Of a stretch of DNA of 64,000 nucleotides, positions 35,445 through 43,510 are shown one piece after another. How positions within the stretch are numbered: the stretch's first letter is position 1; each line of letters opens with the position of its first letter. The translations under genes and the position numbers were made by a program. Under the pieces are notes generated by a model. It ran no database searches, was not told where the DNA came from, and saw only the letters and a program-made list of their open reading frames with translations. The DNA comes from Pelomonas nitida (GTDB taxonomy: Bacteria; Pseudomonadota; Gammaproteobacteria; Burkholderiales; Burkholderiaceae_C), in the NCBI RefSeq assembly GCF_043555975.1, contig NZ_JBIGIA010000012.1, forward strand, positions 130,743 through 194,742, given 5' to 3'.

Positions 35445-36461
35445 TCAGTCTTCTCTCGTCCCGAGCAAGCCCTTGGGCCGGAAGATCAGCATCAGCACCA
35501 TCAGCAGATAGGGCAGGATCTGCGCCACGTCTTTCAGCGCCAGGCGCAGCACCGGGTAGCCGGGGGTGTCGGGGGAGACGGTGACGCCCAGCGACGCCAG
35601 CGCCGAGGCCAGCGACGCGTCGACGGTCAGCGGCAGCGTCTGCAGCAGGCCGATGACCAGCGACGCGATGAAGGCACCGGCCAGCGAGCCGACGCCGCCC
35701 ACCACCACCACGACGAAGATGATGGAGCCGACGATGGCGGCCATGTGGGGCTCGGTGACGAAGGTGATGCCGCCGATGACGCCGGCCAGCGCCGCGAGCG
35801 CACAGCCGCTGCCGAACACCAGCATCAACACGCGAGGCACGTTGTGGCCCAGCGCCTCGACCATCTCCGGATGCGTCAGCGAGGCCTGGATGACCAGACC
35901 CACGCGCGTTCGCGTGAGCAGCAGCCACAGCGCCAGCAGCATCAGCAGTGCCACGGCCATCATGAAGGCGCGCGTGAGCGGAAAGGTGGAGCACTGTGCT
36001 GCATCGCACAGCGCCAGCGCCGCCCTGCCCAGCACGACGGAGAAGCCTTGCGCGGGCGACGAGACGATGGTGAACGCCGAGCCCTGAAGCGCAGGCGGCG
36101 GCGTGAACGGCACGGCCGTGCGGCCCCACACCAGCTGCACCAGCTCCAGCACGACATAGGACAGGCCGAAGGTGATCAGCAGCTCCGGCACATGGCCGAA
36201 CTTGTGCACGCGCCGCAATGCGAAGCGCTCGAAGCCCGCACCCAGCAGCCCCACGCCCAGCGGCGCCAGCAGCAGCGCCGACCAGAAGCCCACCACGCCC
36301 ACCAGCGAGTAGGCGATGTAGGCGCCCAGCATGTAGAAGCTCGCATGCGCGAAGTTCAGCACGCCCATCATGCTGAAGATCAGCGTCAGCCCGGCGCTGA
36401 GCATGAACAGCAGCAGGCCGGACGACAGGCCGTTCAGCAGGTTGATGAAGACTTGATCCAA
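35445..36461 (-). CDS. livH: Branched-chain amino acid ABC transporter permease LivH
   Basis: Membrane permease, 338 residues with about eight hydrophobic segments. LivH features are INLLNGLSSGLLLFMLSAGL, TLIFSMMGVLNFAHASFYML, LLITFGLSYVVLELVQLVWG and SIIFVVVVVGGVGSLAGAFI. The most likely start is TTG at 36461 (LDQVFINLLNG), preceded by GAAAGGG. The open frame continues upstream through a repeat to a GTG at 36563, and the extra 34 residues are repeat-encoded and not family-like. It lies between livK and livM. Confidence 0.9.
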   Translation of the reverse strand: MDQVFINLLNGLSSGLLLFMLSAGLTLIFSMMGVLNFAHASFYMLGAYIAYSLVGVVGFWSALLLAPLGVGLLGAGFERFALRRVHKFGHVPELLITFGLSYVVLELVQLVWGRTAVPFTPPPALQGSAFTIVSSPAQGFSVVLGRAALALCDAAQCSTFPLTRAFMMAVALLMLLALWLLLTRTRVGLVIQASLTHPEMVEALGHNVPRVLMLVFGSGCALAALAGVIGGITFVTEPHMAAIVGSIIFVVVVVGGVGSLAGAFIASLVIGLLQTLPLTVDASLASALASLGVTVSPDTPGYPVLRLALKDVAQILPYLLMVLMLIFRPKGLLGTRED

Positions 36462-36486
36462 GACCGCCCTTTCAAAGACCGCGCTC

Positions 36487-36590
36487 CCGGCTGAGCCGGA
36501 TTGCGTCGCGAGCAAGCCAAGGTTGGGTCGAAGCGCACAGCCGTACACCCGTACGGCGAGCACTGCAGGCCCAAGATCGGCTTGCGCAGC
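36487..36590. repeat. Repeat-like spacer between livK and livH
   Basis: GC-rich spacer with the hairpin GCCGTACACCCGTACGGC and blocks CGGCTGAGCCGG and GATTGCGTCGCGAGCAAGCC. The minus strand is open and in frame with livH from a GTG at 36563. I associate this motif with dispersed repeats in related genomes from memory. It occurs once here. Confidence 0.4.
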
Positions 36591-36601
36591 AGCAAGACGG
36601 C

Positions 36602-37855
36602 TTAGCCGGGCCGCTTCATTTGGCAGGACGTCGGCGTCGACGCCACATAGCTGTCGAACTGCTTCACCGGCGCCAGCGTCATGCCGGTCTTCTCGGGGCT
36701 GTAGGGGTACTTGGCATCGGCCTTCTGCCAGACCGAGACGAACAGCGGCTGCTGCAGCTGGTGGTCGCTCTTGCGCATCGTCACCTCGCCGTTGAAGCTC
36801 TTGACGGTGAGCCCTTCGAGCGCGGCCGCCACCTTGACCGGGTCGGTGGACTTGGCGTTGGCCATGGCCTGGCTCAGCAGCGTGTAGATGTGCTGGATGC
36901 TGAGCGTGTACATGTCGTCGTTGAACTTCTTGTTGTACTCCTCGACGTTCTTCTGCGCCTCGCCACCCATGTTGTAGTGGTTGTAGGCCACTTGGAACAC
37001 GCGGCCCGCGCCGCCCTGCCCCAGCGCCGTGGGCGTGCCGGTCACGCCGGTGTAGTAGGTGAAGAACTTGGCCGTCAGGCCGGCCTCGTTGGCGGCCTTG
37101 ACGAGCAGGGCCAGGTCGGAGCCCCAGTTGCCGGTGATGACGCTGTCAGCACCGCTGGCCTTGATCTTGGCGACGTAGGGGGCGAAGTCGCGCACCTGCG
37201 CGAGCTGATGAAAGTCCTCGCCGACGATCTGGATGTCCGGCCGCTTGCGCGCCAGCGTCTCCCGGGCGTATTTGGCGACCTGCTGGCCGTGGGCGTAGGC
37301 CTGGTTGAGCAGGTAGACCTTCTTGACGTCCGGCTGGTCCTTGATGAAGGACGACAGCGCCTCCATCTTCATCGAGGTGTCGGCGTCGAAGCGGAAGTGC
37401 CAGTAGCTGCACTTGCTGTTGGTGAGGTCGGGGTCTACCGCCGAGTAGTTGAGGTAGACGATCTCCTTGCCCGGGTTGCGCTCGTTGTGCTTGGCCACCG
37501 CGTCGGTCAGCGCCAGGGCCACGCTGGAGCCGTTGCCCTGCATGACGTAGCGGATGCCCTGGTCGGCCGCGGCCTTCAGCAGGTTCAGCGTCTCGGCGGG
37601 GCTGAGCTTGTTGTCGAAGGTGACGAGCTCGAACTTCACGCCGGCCGGGTTGCTCTTGTTGAACTTCTCGCCGAGGAACTGGAAGGTCTTGACCTGGTTC
37701 TGGCCCACGGGGCCCATCAGGCCCGACAGCGCGTCGATGTAGGCCAGCTTGACCGTCTCGCCCTTCTGGGCGTGCGCGGTGCCGGCCGCCAGCGCGAGGA
37801 CGGCCGCAGCACCCGAAGCGCGCACGCGGAAGCGGAACGAAGTGAAATCGAACAT
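36602..37855 (-). CDS. livK: Branched-chain amino acid ABC transporter substrate-binding protein
   Basis: Periplasmic solute receptor of the Peripla_BP_6 (LivJ/LivK) type, 417 residues, with a signal peptide ending near residue 30 (ALAAGTAHAQ). Typical stretches are ETVKLAYIDALSGLMGPVGQ, YVMQGNGSSVALALTDAVAK, VYLLNQAYAHGQQVAKYARE and AYNHYNMGGEAQKNVEEYNK. It is the first gene of the liv unit. The ligand could be a branched-chain amino acid, an amide/urea or an aromatic acid. The nearby acyl-CoA ligase leaves the substrate open. Confidence 0.9.
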   Translation of the reverse strand: MFDFTSFRFRVRASGAAAVLALAAGTAHAQKGETVKLAYIDALSGLMGPVGQNQVKTFQFLGEKFNKSNPAGVKFELVTFDNKLSPAETLNLLKAAADQGIRYVMQGNGSSVALALTDAVAKHNERNPGKEIVYLNYSAVDPDLTNSKCSYWHFRFDADTSMKMEALSSFIKDQPDVKKVYLLNQAYAHGQQVAKYARETLARKRPDIQIVGEDFHQLAQVRDFAPYVAKIKASGADSVITGNWGSDLALLVKAANEAGLTAKFFTYYTGVTGTPTALGQGGAGRVFQVAYNHYNMGGEAQKNVEEYNKKFNDDMYTLSIQHIYTLLSQAMANAKSTDPVKVAAALEGLTVKSFNGEVTMRKSDHQLQQPLFVSVWQKADAKYPYSPEKTGMTLAPVKQFDSYVASTPTSCQMKRPG

Positions 37856-37907
37856 GCTTGTCTCCTGGGGTAAGGGCCTGTGGCCTCTGGTTTGACGGAA
37901 CGGCGAT

Positions 37908-39554
37908 TCAGGTGGTGGGCAGCTTGTGGCTGACGAACTGTTCGCGCAGCTTGAGCTTTTGCAGCTTGCCGGTGGCCGTGTGCGGCAGCTCGGCGACGAA
38001 GACGACGTCATCGGGCACCTGCCACTTGGCGATGCGCCCTTCATAGAAGGCCAGCAACTCCTCGCGCGTGACGGTGGCGTCGGGCTTCTTCACGACGACC
38101 AGCAGCGGCCGTTCGTCCCACTTGGGGTGCCGGGCCGCGATGACGGCGGCCTCGTGCACGCCGGGGTGGGCCATCGCGATGTTCTCGAGGTCGATGGACG
38201 AGATCCATTCGCCGCCCGACTTGATGACGTCCTTGCTGCGATCGGTGATCTGCATGAAACCGTCGGCGTCGATGGTGGCCACGTCGCCGGTGGGGAACCA
38301 GCCTGGCTCGCCGTCCACGCTGACCAGCGGCGACGCGTCGTTGCGGAAGTACTGGCTGATGACCCAGTGCCCGCGCACGACCAGGTTGCCCGAGGCCTGC
38401 CCGTCCCAGGGCAGCGAGCGGCCATCGTCGTCGATGATGGCCATGTCCACGCCGTAGATGACGCGCCCCTGCTTCTCCAGCAGCCGCTGCTGCTCGGCGG
38501 CGGGCAGGTCGAGCTGGCGTGTGGTCAGCTTGGACAGCGTGCCCAGCGGCGACATCTCGGTCATGCCCCAGGCGTGGATGACCTCCAGGCCGTAGTCCTG
38601 CTGCAGCGAAGCCATCATGGCCGGCGGGCAGGCCGCGCCGCCGATGACGGTGCGCTTGAAGGTGGAGAACTTCAGCCCGTTGGCCTTGACGTGGTTCAGC
38701 AGCCCCAGCCACACGGTGGGCACGCCGGCGCTGAAGCTCACCTTCTCGCCCTCGAACAGCTCGTACAGGCTGCGGCCGTCCAGGTGCGGGCCGGGGAACA
38801 CCAGCTTGCAGCCCACCAGCGCGGCGCTGTAGGGCAGGCCCCAGGCGTTGACGTGGAACATCGGCACGACGGGCAGCACGACGTCGCGGCTGGAGCAGGC
38901 CATCGCGTCGGGCAGCGCCGCCGCATAGGCGTGCAGCAGCGTGGAGCGGTGGCTGTAGACGGCGCCCTTGGGGTTGCCCGTGGTGCCCGACGTGTAGCAG
39001 ATGCTGGACGCAGTGTTCTCGTCGAACGTGGGCCAGGTGTAGTCGCCGTCTTCCGCCGCCAGCAGCTCGTCGAAGCACAGCAGGCCGGGGATGGCCGTGG
39101 CCGCCGGCATGTGGGCGCGCGACGTCATCAGCACGAAGTGCTGCACGCTCTTGAGCAGCGGCGCGACCTTCTCGACCAGCGGCAGGAAGGTCGCGTCGAA
39201 ACAGAGCACGCGGTCCTCGGCGTCGTTGGCGATCCAGACGATCTGCTCTGGGAACAGGCGCGGGTTGATGGTGTGGCACACCAGGCCCGAGCCCGACGTG
39301 CCGTAGTAGATCTCGAGGTGGCGATGGCCGTTCCAGGCCAGCGTGCCGACCCGGTCGCCGGGCTGGCAGCCCAAGCGCGCGAAGGCCTGCGCGGCCTGGC
39401 GTGAACGGCGCGCCACCTCGCGCCAGTTGCTGCGGTGCAGGTCGCCCTCGACCCGCTTGCTGACGATCTCGGTATCGCCCGAATGCCGCTCGGCGTGCTT
39501 GAGCAACGACGAGATCAGCAAGGGCTCCGACATCATCCGGCCCATCAATGTCAT
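37908..39554 (-). CDS. AMP-dependent acyl-CoA ligase
   Basis: An adenylate-forming CoA ligase (548 residues) that activates a carboxylic acid. The AMP-binding P-loop is CYTSGTTGNPKGAVYSHR. Core motifs are HAWGMTEMSPLGTLSKL and WFPTGDVATIDADGFMQITD, with the hinge RSKDVIKSGGEWISSIDLEN and catalytic Lys in HTATGKLQKLKLRE. The sequence is of the medium/long-chain or methylthiopropionate-type group (FadD3/DmdB-like). The start at 39554 has AGGAG upstream. It lies 52 bp upstream of the livK gene on the same strand, so the transporter may import the acid that this enzyme activates. Confidence 0.88.
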   Translation of the reverse strand: MTLMGRMMSEPLLISSLLKHAERHSGDTEIVSKRVEGDLHRSNWREVARRSRQAAQAFARLGCQPGDRVGTLAWNGHRHLEIYYGTSGSGLVCHTINPRLFPEQIVWIANDAEDRVLCFDATFLPLVEKVAPLLKSVQHFVLMTSRAHMPAATAIPGLLCFDELLAAEDGDYTWPTFDENTASSICYTSGTTGNPKGAVYSHRSTLLHAYAAALPDAMACSSRDVVLPVVPMFHVNAWGLPYSAALVGCKLVFPGPHLDGRSLYELFEGEKVSFSAGVPTVWLGLLNHVKANGLKFSTFKRTVIGGAACPPAMMASLQQDYGLEVIHAWGMTEMSPLGTLSKLTTRQLDLPAAEQQRLLEKQGRVIYGVDMAIIDDDGRSLPWDGQASGNLVVRGHWVISQYFRNDASPLVSVDGEPGWFPTGDVATIDADGFMQITDRSKDVIKSGGEWISSIDLENIAMAHPGVHEAAVIAARHPKWDERPLLVVVKKPDATVTREELLAFYEGRIAKWQVPDDVVFVAELPHTATGKLQKLKLREQFVSHKLPTT

Positions 39555-39721
39555 GGTTGTCTCCTGCCGGTTTTCTTGTCCACCGCCCCGGCCCGGGGGC
39601 AGGCGGGTGGCGGCCAGTCTAGCCCGCGGCCTTGCGCACGGGCCGTCACACCCGCGACCTTCCCACCCCGGGGAAACACCCAAGCCAGCGAGGCCTTGGA
39701 GGCTCTCACTAAACTGCGGCG

Positions 39722-41182
39722 ATGACACTGCTGGACGGCCTCACCTGGACCAACCGCTTCGCGGACTTGGGGCCGGACTTCTTCACCGAACTGCCGGCGC
39801 AAGGCCTGCCCGACCCGCACTGGGTGGCGCGCAGCCCCGGTTGCGCCGCACTGCTGGGCTGGCCCGCCGACTGGGCCGAGCACGCTGAGGCGCTGGCCGC
39901 CTTTTCCGGCAACGCCACCTGGCCCGGCATGCGCCCGCTGGCCAGCGTCTACAGCGGCCACCAGTTCGGCGTGTGGGCCGGCCAGCTGGGCGACGGCCGC
40001 GCGCTGTGGCTGGGCGAGGTGAGCACGCCCGGCGGCCTGCAGGAGCTGCAGCTCAAGGGCGGCGGGCTGACACCTTATTCGCGCCGCGGCGACGGCCGCG
40101 CGGTGCTGCGCTCGTCCATCCGCGAGTTCCTGTGCTCCGAGGCGATGGCCGCCTTGGGCGTGCCCACGACGCGGGCGCTGTGCATCACGGGCTCGCAGCT
40201 GCCGGTGCGGCGCGAGACGGTCGAGACCGCCGCCATCGTCACGCGCGTGGCGCCGAGCTTCGTGCGCTTCGGGCATTTCGAGCACTTCGCCCACCACCAG
40301 CAGCACGGCGCGCTGCGCTGCCTGTTCGACTGGTTCGTCGCCCACCACGCGCCCGAGTGCGCCGACGCGGACGAGCCGCCCGTGGCGCTGCTGCAGCGCG
40401 TGTCGCTGCAGACGGCCGACCTCCTCGCGCACTGGCAGGCCATCGGCTTCTGCCACGGCGTCATGAACACCGACAACATGTCCATGCTGGGCCTGACGCT
40501 GGACTACGGCCCGTTCGGCTTCATGGACGCCTTCGACCCCGGCCACATCTGCAACCACAGCGACGACCGCGGCCGCTACGCCTACGCTCGCCAGCCGGCC
40601 GTGGCGTTCTGGAACCTGCATGCGCTGGCCCAGGCGCTGATGCCGCTGATGCCCATCGCGACCGACCAGGAAGCCGAGGCCTCCGGCGAGCGGCTCATCG
40701 CCGCCGTCGAGTCCTTCCGCGAGCGCTTCGCCAGCCAGATGCTGGGCCATATGCGCGCCAAGCTGGGCCTGGCCGGCGAGGCGCCCGGCGACCAGGCGCT
40801 GGCCGACGACCTGCTGAAGATGATGGCCGCCTCCGGCGCCGACTACACCATCACCTTCCGCCGCCTGTCACGTGCGCTGAGCGAGCCGCAGGCGCTGCGC
40901 GACCAGTTCATCGACCGCGCCGCGCTGGACGCCTGGCTGCCGCGCTGGCGCGAGCGCACCGCGCCCGACGCCGAGGCGCGCATGCTGGCGGCCAACCCGG
41001 CCGTGGTGCTGCGCAACCACCTCGCCGAGGGCGCCATCCGCGCCGCCAGCCAGGGCGACTTCAGCGAAATCGAGCGGTTGCTGAAAGTTCTGAGCCGCCC
41101 GTTCGACGAACCCGAGAACCCCGCCGATGCGGCCCTGCCGCCCGACTGGGCCCAGTCCCTCGAAGTCTCCTGTTCATCATGA
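39722..41182 (+). CDS. selO: Protein adenylyltransferase SelO (YdiU/UPF0061)
   Basis: A pseudokinase-fold AMPylase (486 residues), reported in E. coli to AMPylate redox-related proteins. Family stretches are SVYSGHQFGVWAGQLGDGRA, QLKGGGLTPYSRRGDGRAVL, HGVMNTDNMSMLGLTLDYGP and FMDAFDPGHICNHSDDRGRY. The C-terminus is SCSS, the position where eukaryotic SelO has selenocysteine. Its stop overlaps the msrB start by four bases (ATGA). Coupling to methionine sulfoxide reductase fits a redox-stress role. Confidence 0.94.
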   Translation: MTLLDGLTWTNRFADLGPDFFTELPAQGLPDPHWVARSPGCAALLGWPADWAEHAEALAAFSGNATWPGMRPLASVYSGHQFGVWAGQLGDGRALWLGEVSTPGGLQELQLKGGGLTPYSRRGDGRAVLRSSIREFLCSEAMAALGVPTTRALCITGSQLPVRRETVETAAIVTRVAPSFVRFGHFEHFAHHQQHGALRCLFDWFVAHHAPECADADEPPVALLQRVSLQTADLLAHWQAIGFCHGVMNTDNMSMLGLTLDYGPFGFMDAFDPGHICNHSDDRGRYAYARQPAVAFWNLHALAQALMPLMPIATDQEAEASGERLIAAVESFRERFASQMLGHMRAKLGLAGEAPGDQALADDLLKMMAASGADYTITFRRLSRALSEPQALRDQFIDRAALDAWLPRWRERTAPDAEARMLAANPAVVLRNHLAEGAIRAASQGDFSEIERLLKVLSRPFDEPENPADAALPPDWAQSLEVSCSS

Positions 41183-41598
41183 GCCACGACAGCAACAAGC
41201 CCTACCCCGTCCAGAAGACCGACGCCGAATGGCGTGAGCAGCTGGACCCCATGCAATACCAGGTCGCCCGCCACGCGGCGACGGAGCGCGCCTTCACCGG
41301 CAAGTACTGGGACCACTTCAAGGACGGCCACTACAACTGCATCGGCTGCGGCACGCCGCTGTTCGAGTCCGGCACCAAGTTCGACGCCGGCTGCGGCTGG
41401 CCCAGCTACTGGGCGCCGGTGAACAGCGAAGTCATCGAACGCGTCGTCGACCGCAGCCACGGCATGGTCCGCGTGGAGGTGCGCTGCAACCACTGCGGCT
41501 CCCACCTGGGCCACGTCTTCCCCGACGGCCCCGGGCCCAGCGGCGAGCGCTACTGCATCAACTCGGCGGCCATCGACTTCGTCAAGGACAATGGCTGA
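41179..41598 (+). CDS. msrB: Peptide-methionine (R)-S-oxide reductase
   Basis: Repairs R-methionine sulfoxide in proteins. It is 139 residues. The zinc Cys pairs are in NCIGCGTPLF and CNHCGSHLGH, the catalytic Cys is in RYCINSAAIDF, and the substrate site is FDAGCGWPSYWAPV. It has no signal peptide, so it is cytoplasmic. It is translationally coupled to selO upstream and probably co-transcribed with yciB and bolA downstream. Confidence 0.97.
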   Translation: MSHDSNKPYPVQKTDAEWREQLDPMQYQVARHAATERAFTGKYWDHFKDGHYNCIGCGTPLFESGTKFDAGCGWPSYWAPVNSEVIERVVDRSHGMVRVEVRCNHCGSHLGHVFPDGPGPSGERYCINSAAIDFVKDNG

Positions 41599-41654
41599 AC
41601 TCGGCCACTGACCGCCGGCGTGGCGCAAGCAGCGCTGCCCTCGACTGATTCCCC

Positions 41655-42296
41655 ATGAAGCTCCTGTTCGATTTCCTGCCGCTGATCCTGTTCTTCGGCA
41701 CCTATCAATACGCCAAGGGCCACGCGGCCTGGGCGGCCGCGTTCACGACCGAGCACTTCGGCTTCATGGTGTCGGGCGGCGTCGTCGGTGTCGACGAAGG
41801 CCCGGTGATGCTGGCGACGCTGGTGGTCATGTTCGCCACGCTGGCGCAGGTGGGCATCCTGAAGCTGCTGCGCAGGAAGGTCGACCTGATGCTGTGGATC
41901 AGCCTGTTCCTGGTGGTCACGCTCGGCACCCTGACCGTGTGGTTCCACAACAAGACCTTCATCATGTGGAAGCCCACCGGCGTCTACTGGGCCATGGCGC
42001 TGATGTTCTGGGGTTCCCAGGCCTTCTTCGGCAAGAACCTCATCCAGACCATGCTGGGCAGCGAGCTGACGCTGCCGGCCTCGGTGTGGGCCACGCTGAA
42101 CCGGGCTTGGATCGTCTTCTTCGGCTGCATGGGCGTTGTCAACCTGGTGGTGGCCTACAACTTCTCCGAGTCCACGTGGGTCAGCTTCAAGGCCTACGGC
42201 TCCACAGCGCTGCTCGTGCTGTTCACGCTGGGCCAGGGTGTGTATATGAGCAAGCACGTCCCGCCGGAACCCAAGGAAGGAGAGCGCCAGCCATGA
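41655..42296 (+). CDS. yciB: Septation protein A / YciB family inner membrane protein
   Basis: Inner membrane protein (213 residues) with about five hydrophobic segments, of the YciB/IspA intracellular septation family. Typical stretches are MKLLFDFLPLILFFGTYQYA and KPTGVYWAMALMFWGSQAFF, then LNRAWIVFFGCMGVVNLVVA. The family is implicated in envelope maintenance and division. The gene ends overlapping the bolA start by four bases (ATGA). Confidence 0.92.
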   Translation: MKLLFDFLPLILFFGTYQYAKGHAAWAAAFTTEHFGFMVSGGVVGVDEGPVMLATLVVMFATLAQVGILKLLRRKVDLMLWISLFLVVTLGTLTVWFHNKTFIMWKPTGVYWAMALMFWGSQAFFGKNLIQTMLGSELTLPASVWATLNRAWIVFFGCMGVVNLVVAYNFSESTWVSFKAYGSTALLVLFTLGQGVYMSKHVPPEPKEGERQP

Positions 42297-42556
42297 GCCT
42301 CGCCGCCGAAATCGAGGCCCGGCTGCGCGCCGACCTGACGCCGCTGTCGATCAGCATCCGCGACGACAGCGCCGACCACGCCGGCCATGCCGGCGCCCGC
42401 GAAGGCGGCCACTTTCATGTGTCTGTCGTGTCCGATCGTTTTACGGATCTGCAACGATTAGCCCGTCATCGCCTCGTTTATCATTCTTTGTCCGACCTGA
42501 TGCAGCGCGGGATCCACGCGCTGGCCATCGACGCCCGAGCTCCGGGCGAGCCTTGA
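42293..42556 (+). CDS. BolA family protein
   Basis: An 87-residue BolA-like protein. Conserved core: GGHFHVSVVSDRFTDLQRLA then RHRLVYHSLSDLMQRGIHAL. BolA proteins bind monothiol glutaredoxins and iron-sulfur clusters or act as morphology regulators. The FxGxxxxxRHRxVYxxL pattern is only slightly modified. It is coupled to yciB and ends before a strong terminator. Confidence 0.9.
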   Translation: MSLAAEIEARLRADLTPLSISIRDDSADHAGHAGAREGGHFHVSVVSDRFTDLQRLARHRLVYHSLSDLMQRGIHALAIDARAPGEP

Positions 42557-42579
42557 TCAGGTCGGGCGTGATCGAACCG

Positions 42580-42607
42580 CGCGCCCCGACACGGGCGCGA
42601 TTTTTTT
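42580..42607 (+). terminator. Terminator after bolA
   Basis: Stem CGCGCCC / GGGCGCG with a 6-base loop, followed by A and seven T residues. It ends the selO-msrB-yciB-bolA unit. Confidence 0.88.
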
Positions 42608-42633
42608 AGCCTGATCCACCCACCCCCCAATCC

Positions 42634-43437
42634 ATGAAGAAGTTTGCGCTCGCCGCCGTCGTCGCGGCCACCATCACGGCCCTGCTGCCGGCTGCCGCAA
42701 CTGCGCAGAACATCACCACGGTGAACGGCAAGCCCGTGCCCAAGGCACGTGTCGAGACGCTGGTTCAGCAGGTCATCAAGGGCGGCCAGCAGCAACGCTC
42801 GCCCGAGCTGGAAGCCCAGGTCAAGGACGAAGTCGTCCGCCGCGAGATCTTCATCCAGGCCGCCGAAGCCAAGGGCATTCCGCAGACGGCCGAGTACAAG
42901 ACGCAGATCGAGCTCGCGCGCCAGATGCTGCTGATCCGCGGCCTGATGGAAGAGTTCCGCACCAAGAACCCCGTCAGCGACGCCGACGCGCAAGCCGAGT
43001 ACGACAAGTTCAAGGCCGCCAACACCGGCAATGAATACCGTGCCCGCCACATCCTGGTCGAGAAGGAAGAAGACGCCAAGGCGCTGATCGCCCAGATCAA
43101 GGCCGGCGGCAACTTCGAGGAACTGGCCAAGAAGAACTCCAAGGACACCGGCTCTGCACAGAACGGCGGCGACCTGGACTTCGCCAACCCGAACAACTTC
43201 GTGCCCGAGTTCAGCAAGGCCATGACCGCGCTGCAAAAGGGCGAAATGACCCAAGAGCCGGTGAAGAGCCAGTTCGGCTACCACATCATCAAGCTGGAAG
43301 ATGTGCGCCCCGCCAGCTTCCCGGCCTTCGACGACGTCAAGGCCCAGATCAAGCAGCGTATCGAGCAGCAGAAGGTTGCCGAGTACCAGCAAAGCCTGAT
43401 CGAGAAGGCCAAGACCGACTACAAGTTCAGCAAGTAA
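42634..43437 (+). CDS. Periplasmic parvulin-type peptidyl-prolyl isomerase
   Basis: A secreted foldase of 267 residues. Signal peptide 1-24 (ALLPAAATAQ). N-terminal SurA-like helical region with QVKDEVVRREIFIQAAEAKG. Rotamase (PpiC) domain at about 130-225: YRARHILVEKEEDAKALIAQ, NGGDLDFANPNNFVPEFSKA, KSQFGYHIIKLEDVRP. It is likely a PrsA/PpiC-type periplasmic chaperone for outer membrane or secreted proteins. It is flanked by terminators on both sides, so it is probably monocistronic. Confidence 0.93.
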   Translation: MKKFALAAVVAATITALLPAAATAQNITTVNGKPVPKARVETLVQQVIKGGQQQRSPELEAQVKDEVVRREIFIQAAEAKGIPQTAEYKTQIELARQMLLIRGLMEEFRTKNPVSDADAQAEYDKFKAANTGNEYRARHILVEKEEDAKALIAQIKAGGNFEELAKKNSKDTGSAQNGGDLDFANPNNFVPEFSKAMTALQKGEMTQEPVKSQFGYHIIKLEDVRPASFPAFDDVKAQIKQRIEQQKVAEYQQSLIEKAKTDYKFSK

Positions 43438-43464
43438 GCGCCTCACGGCTGCCCTGCTGTTCAC

Positions 43465-43488
43465 AAGACCCGCTCCGGCGGGTCTTTT
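43465..43488 (+). terminator. Terminator after the parvulin gene
   Basis: Perfect stem AAGACCCGC / GCGGGTCTT with a 4-base loop and a T run. Confidence 0.85.
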
Positions 43489-43510
43489 GCCATCTGGACC
43501 CGAGAACACC

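Noticed and set aside
41165..41182. Selenocysteine at the SelO C-terminus
   Set aside because: The position is a normal Cys codon (TGT) followed by Ser-Ser and stop. No SECIS-like need arises.
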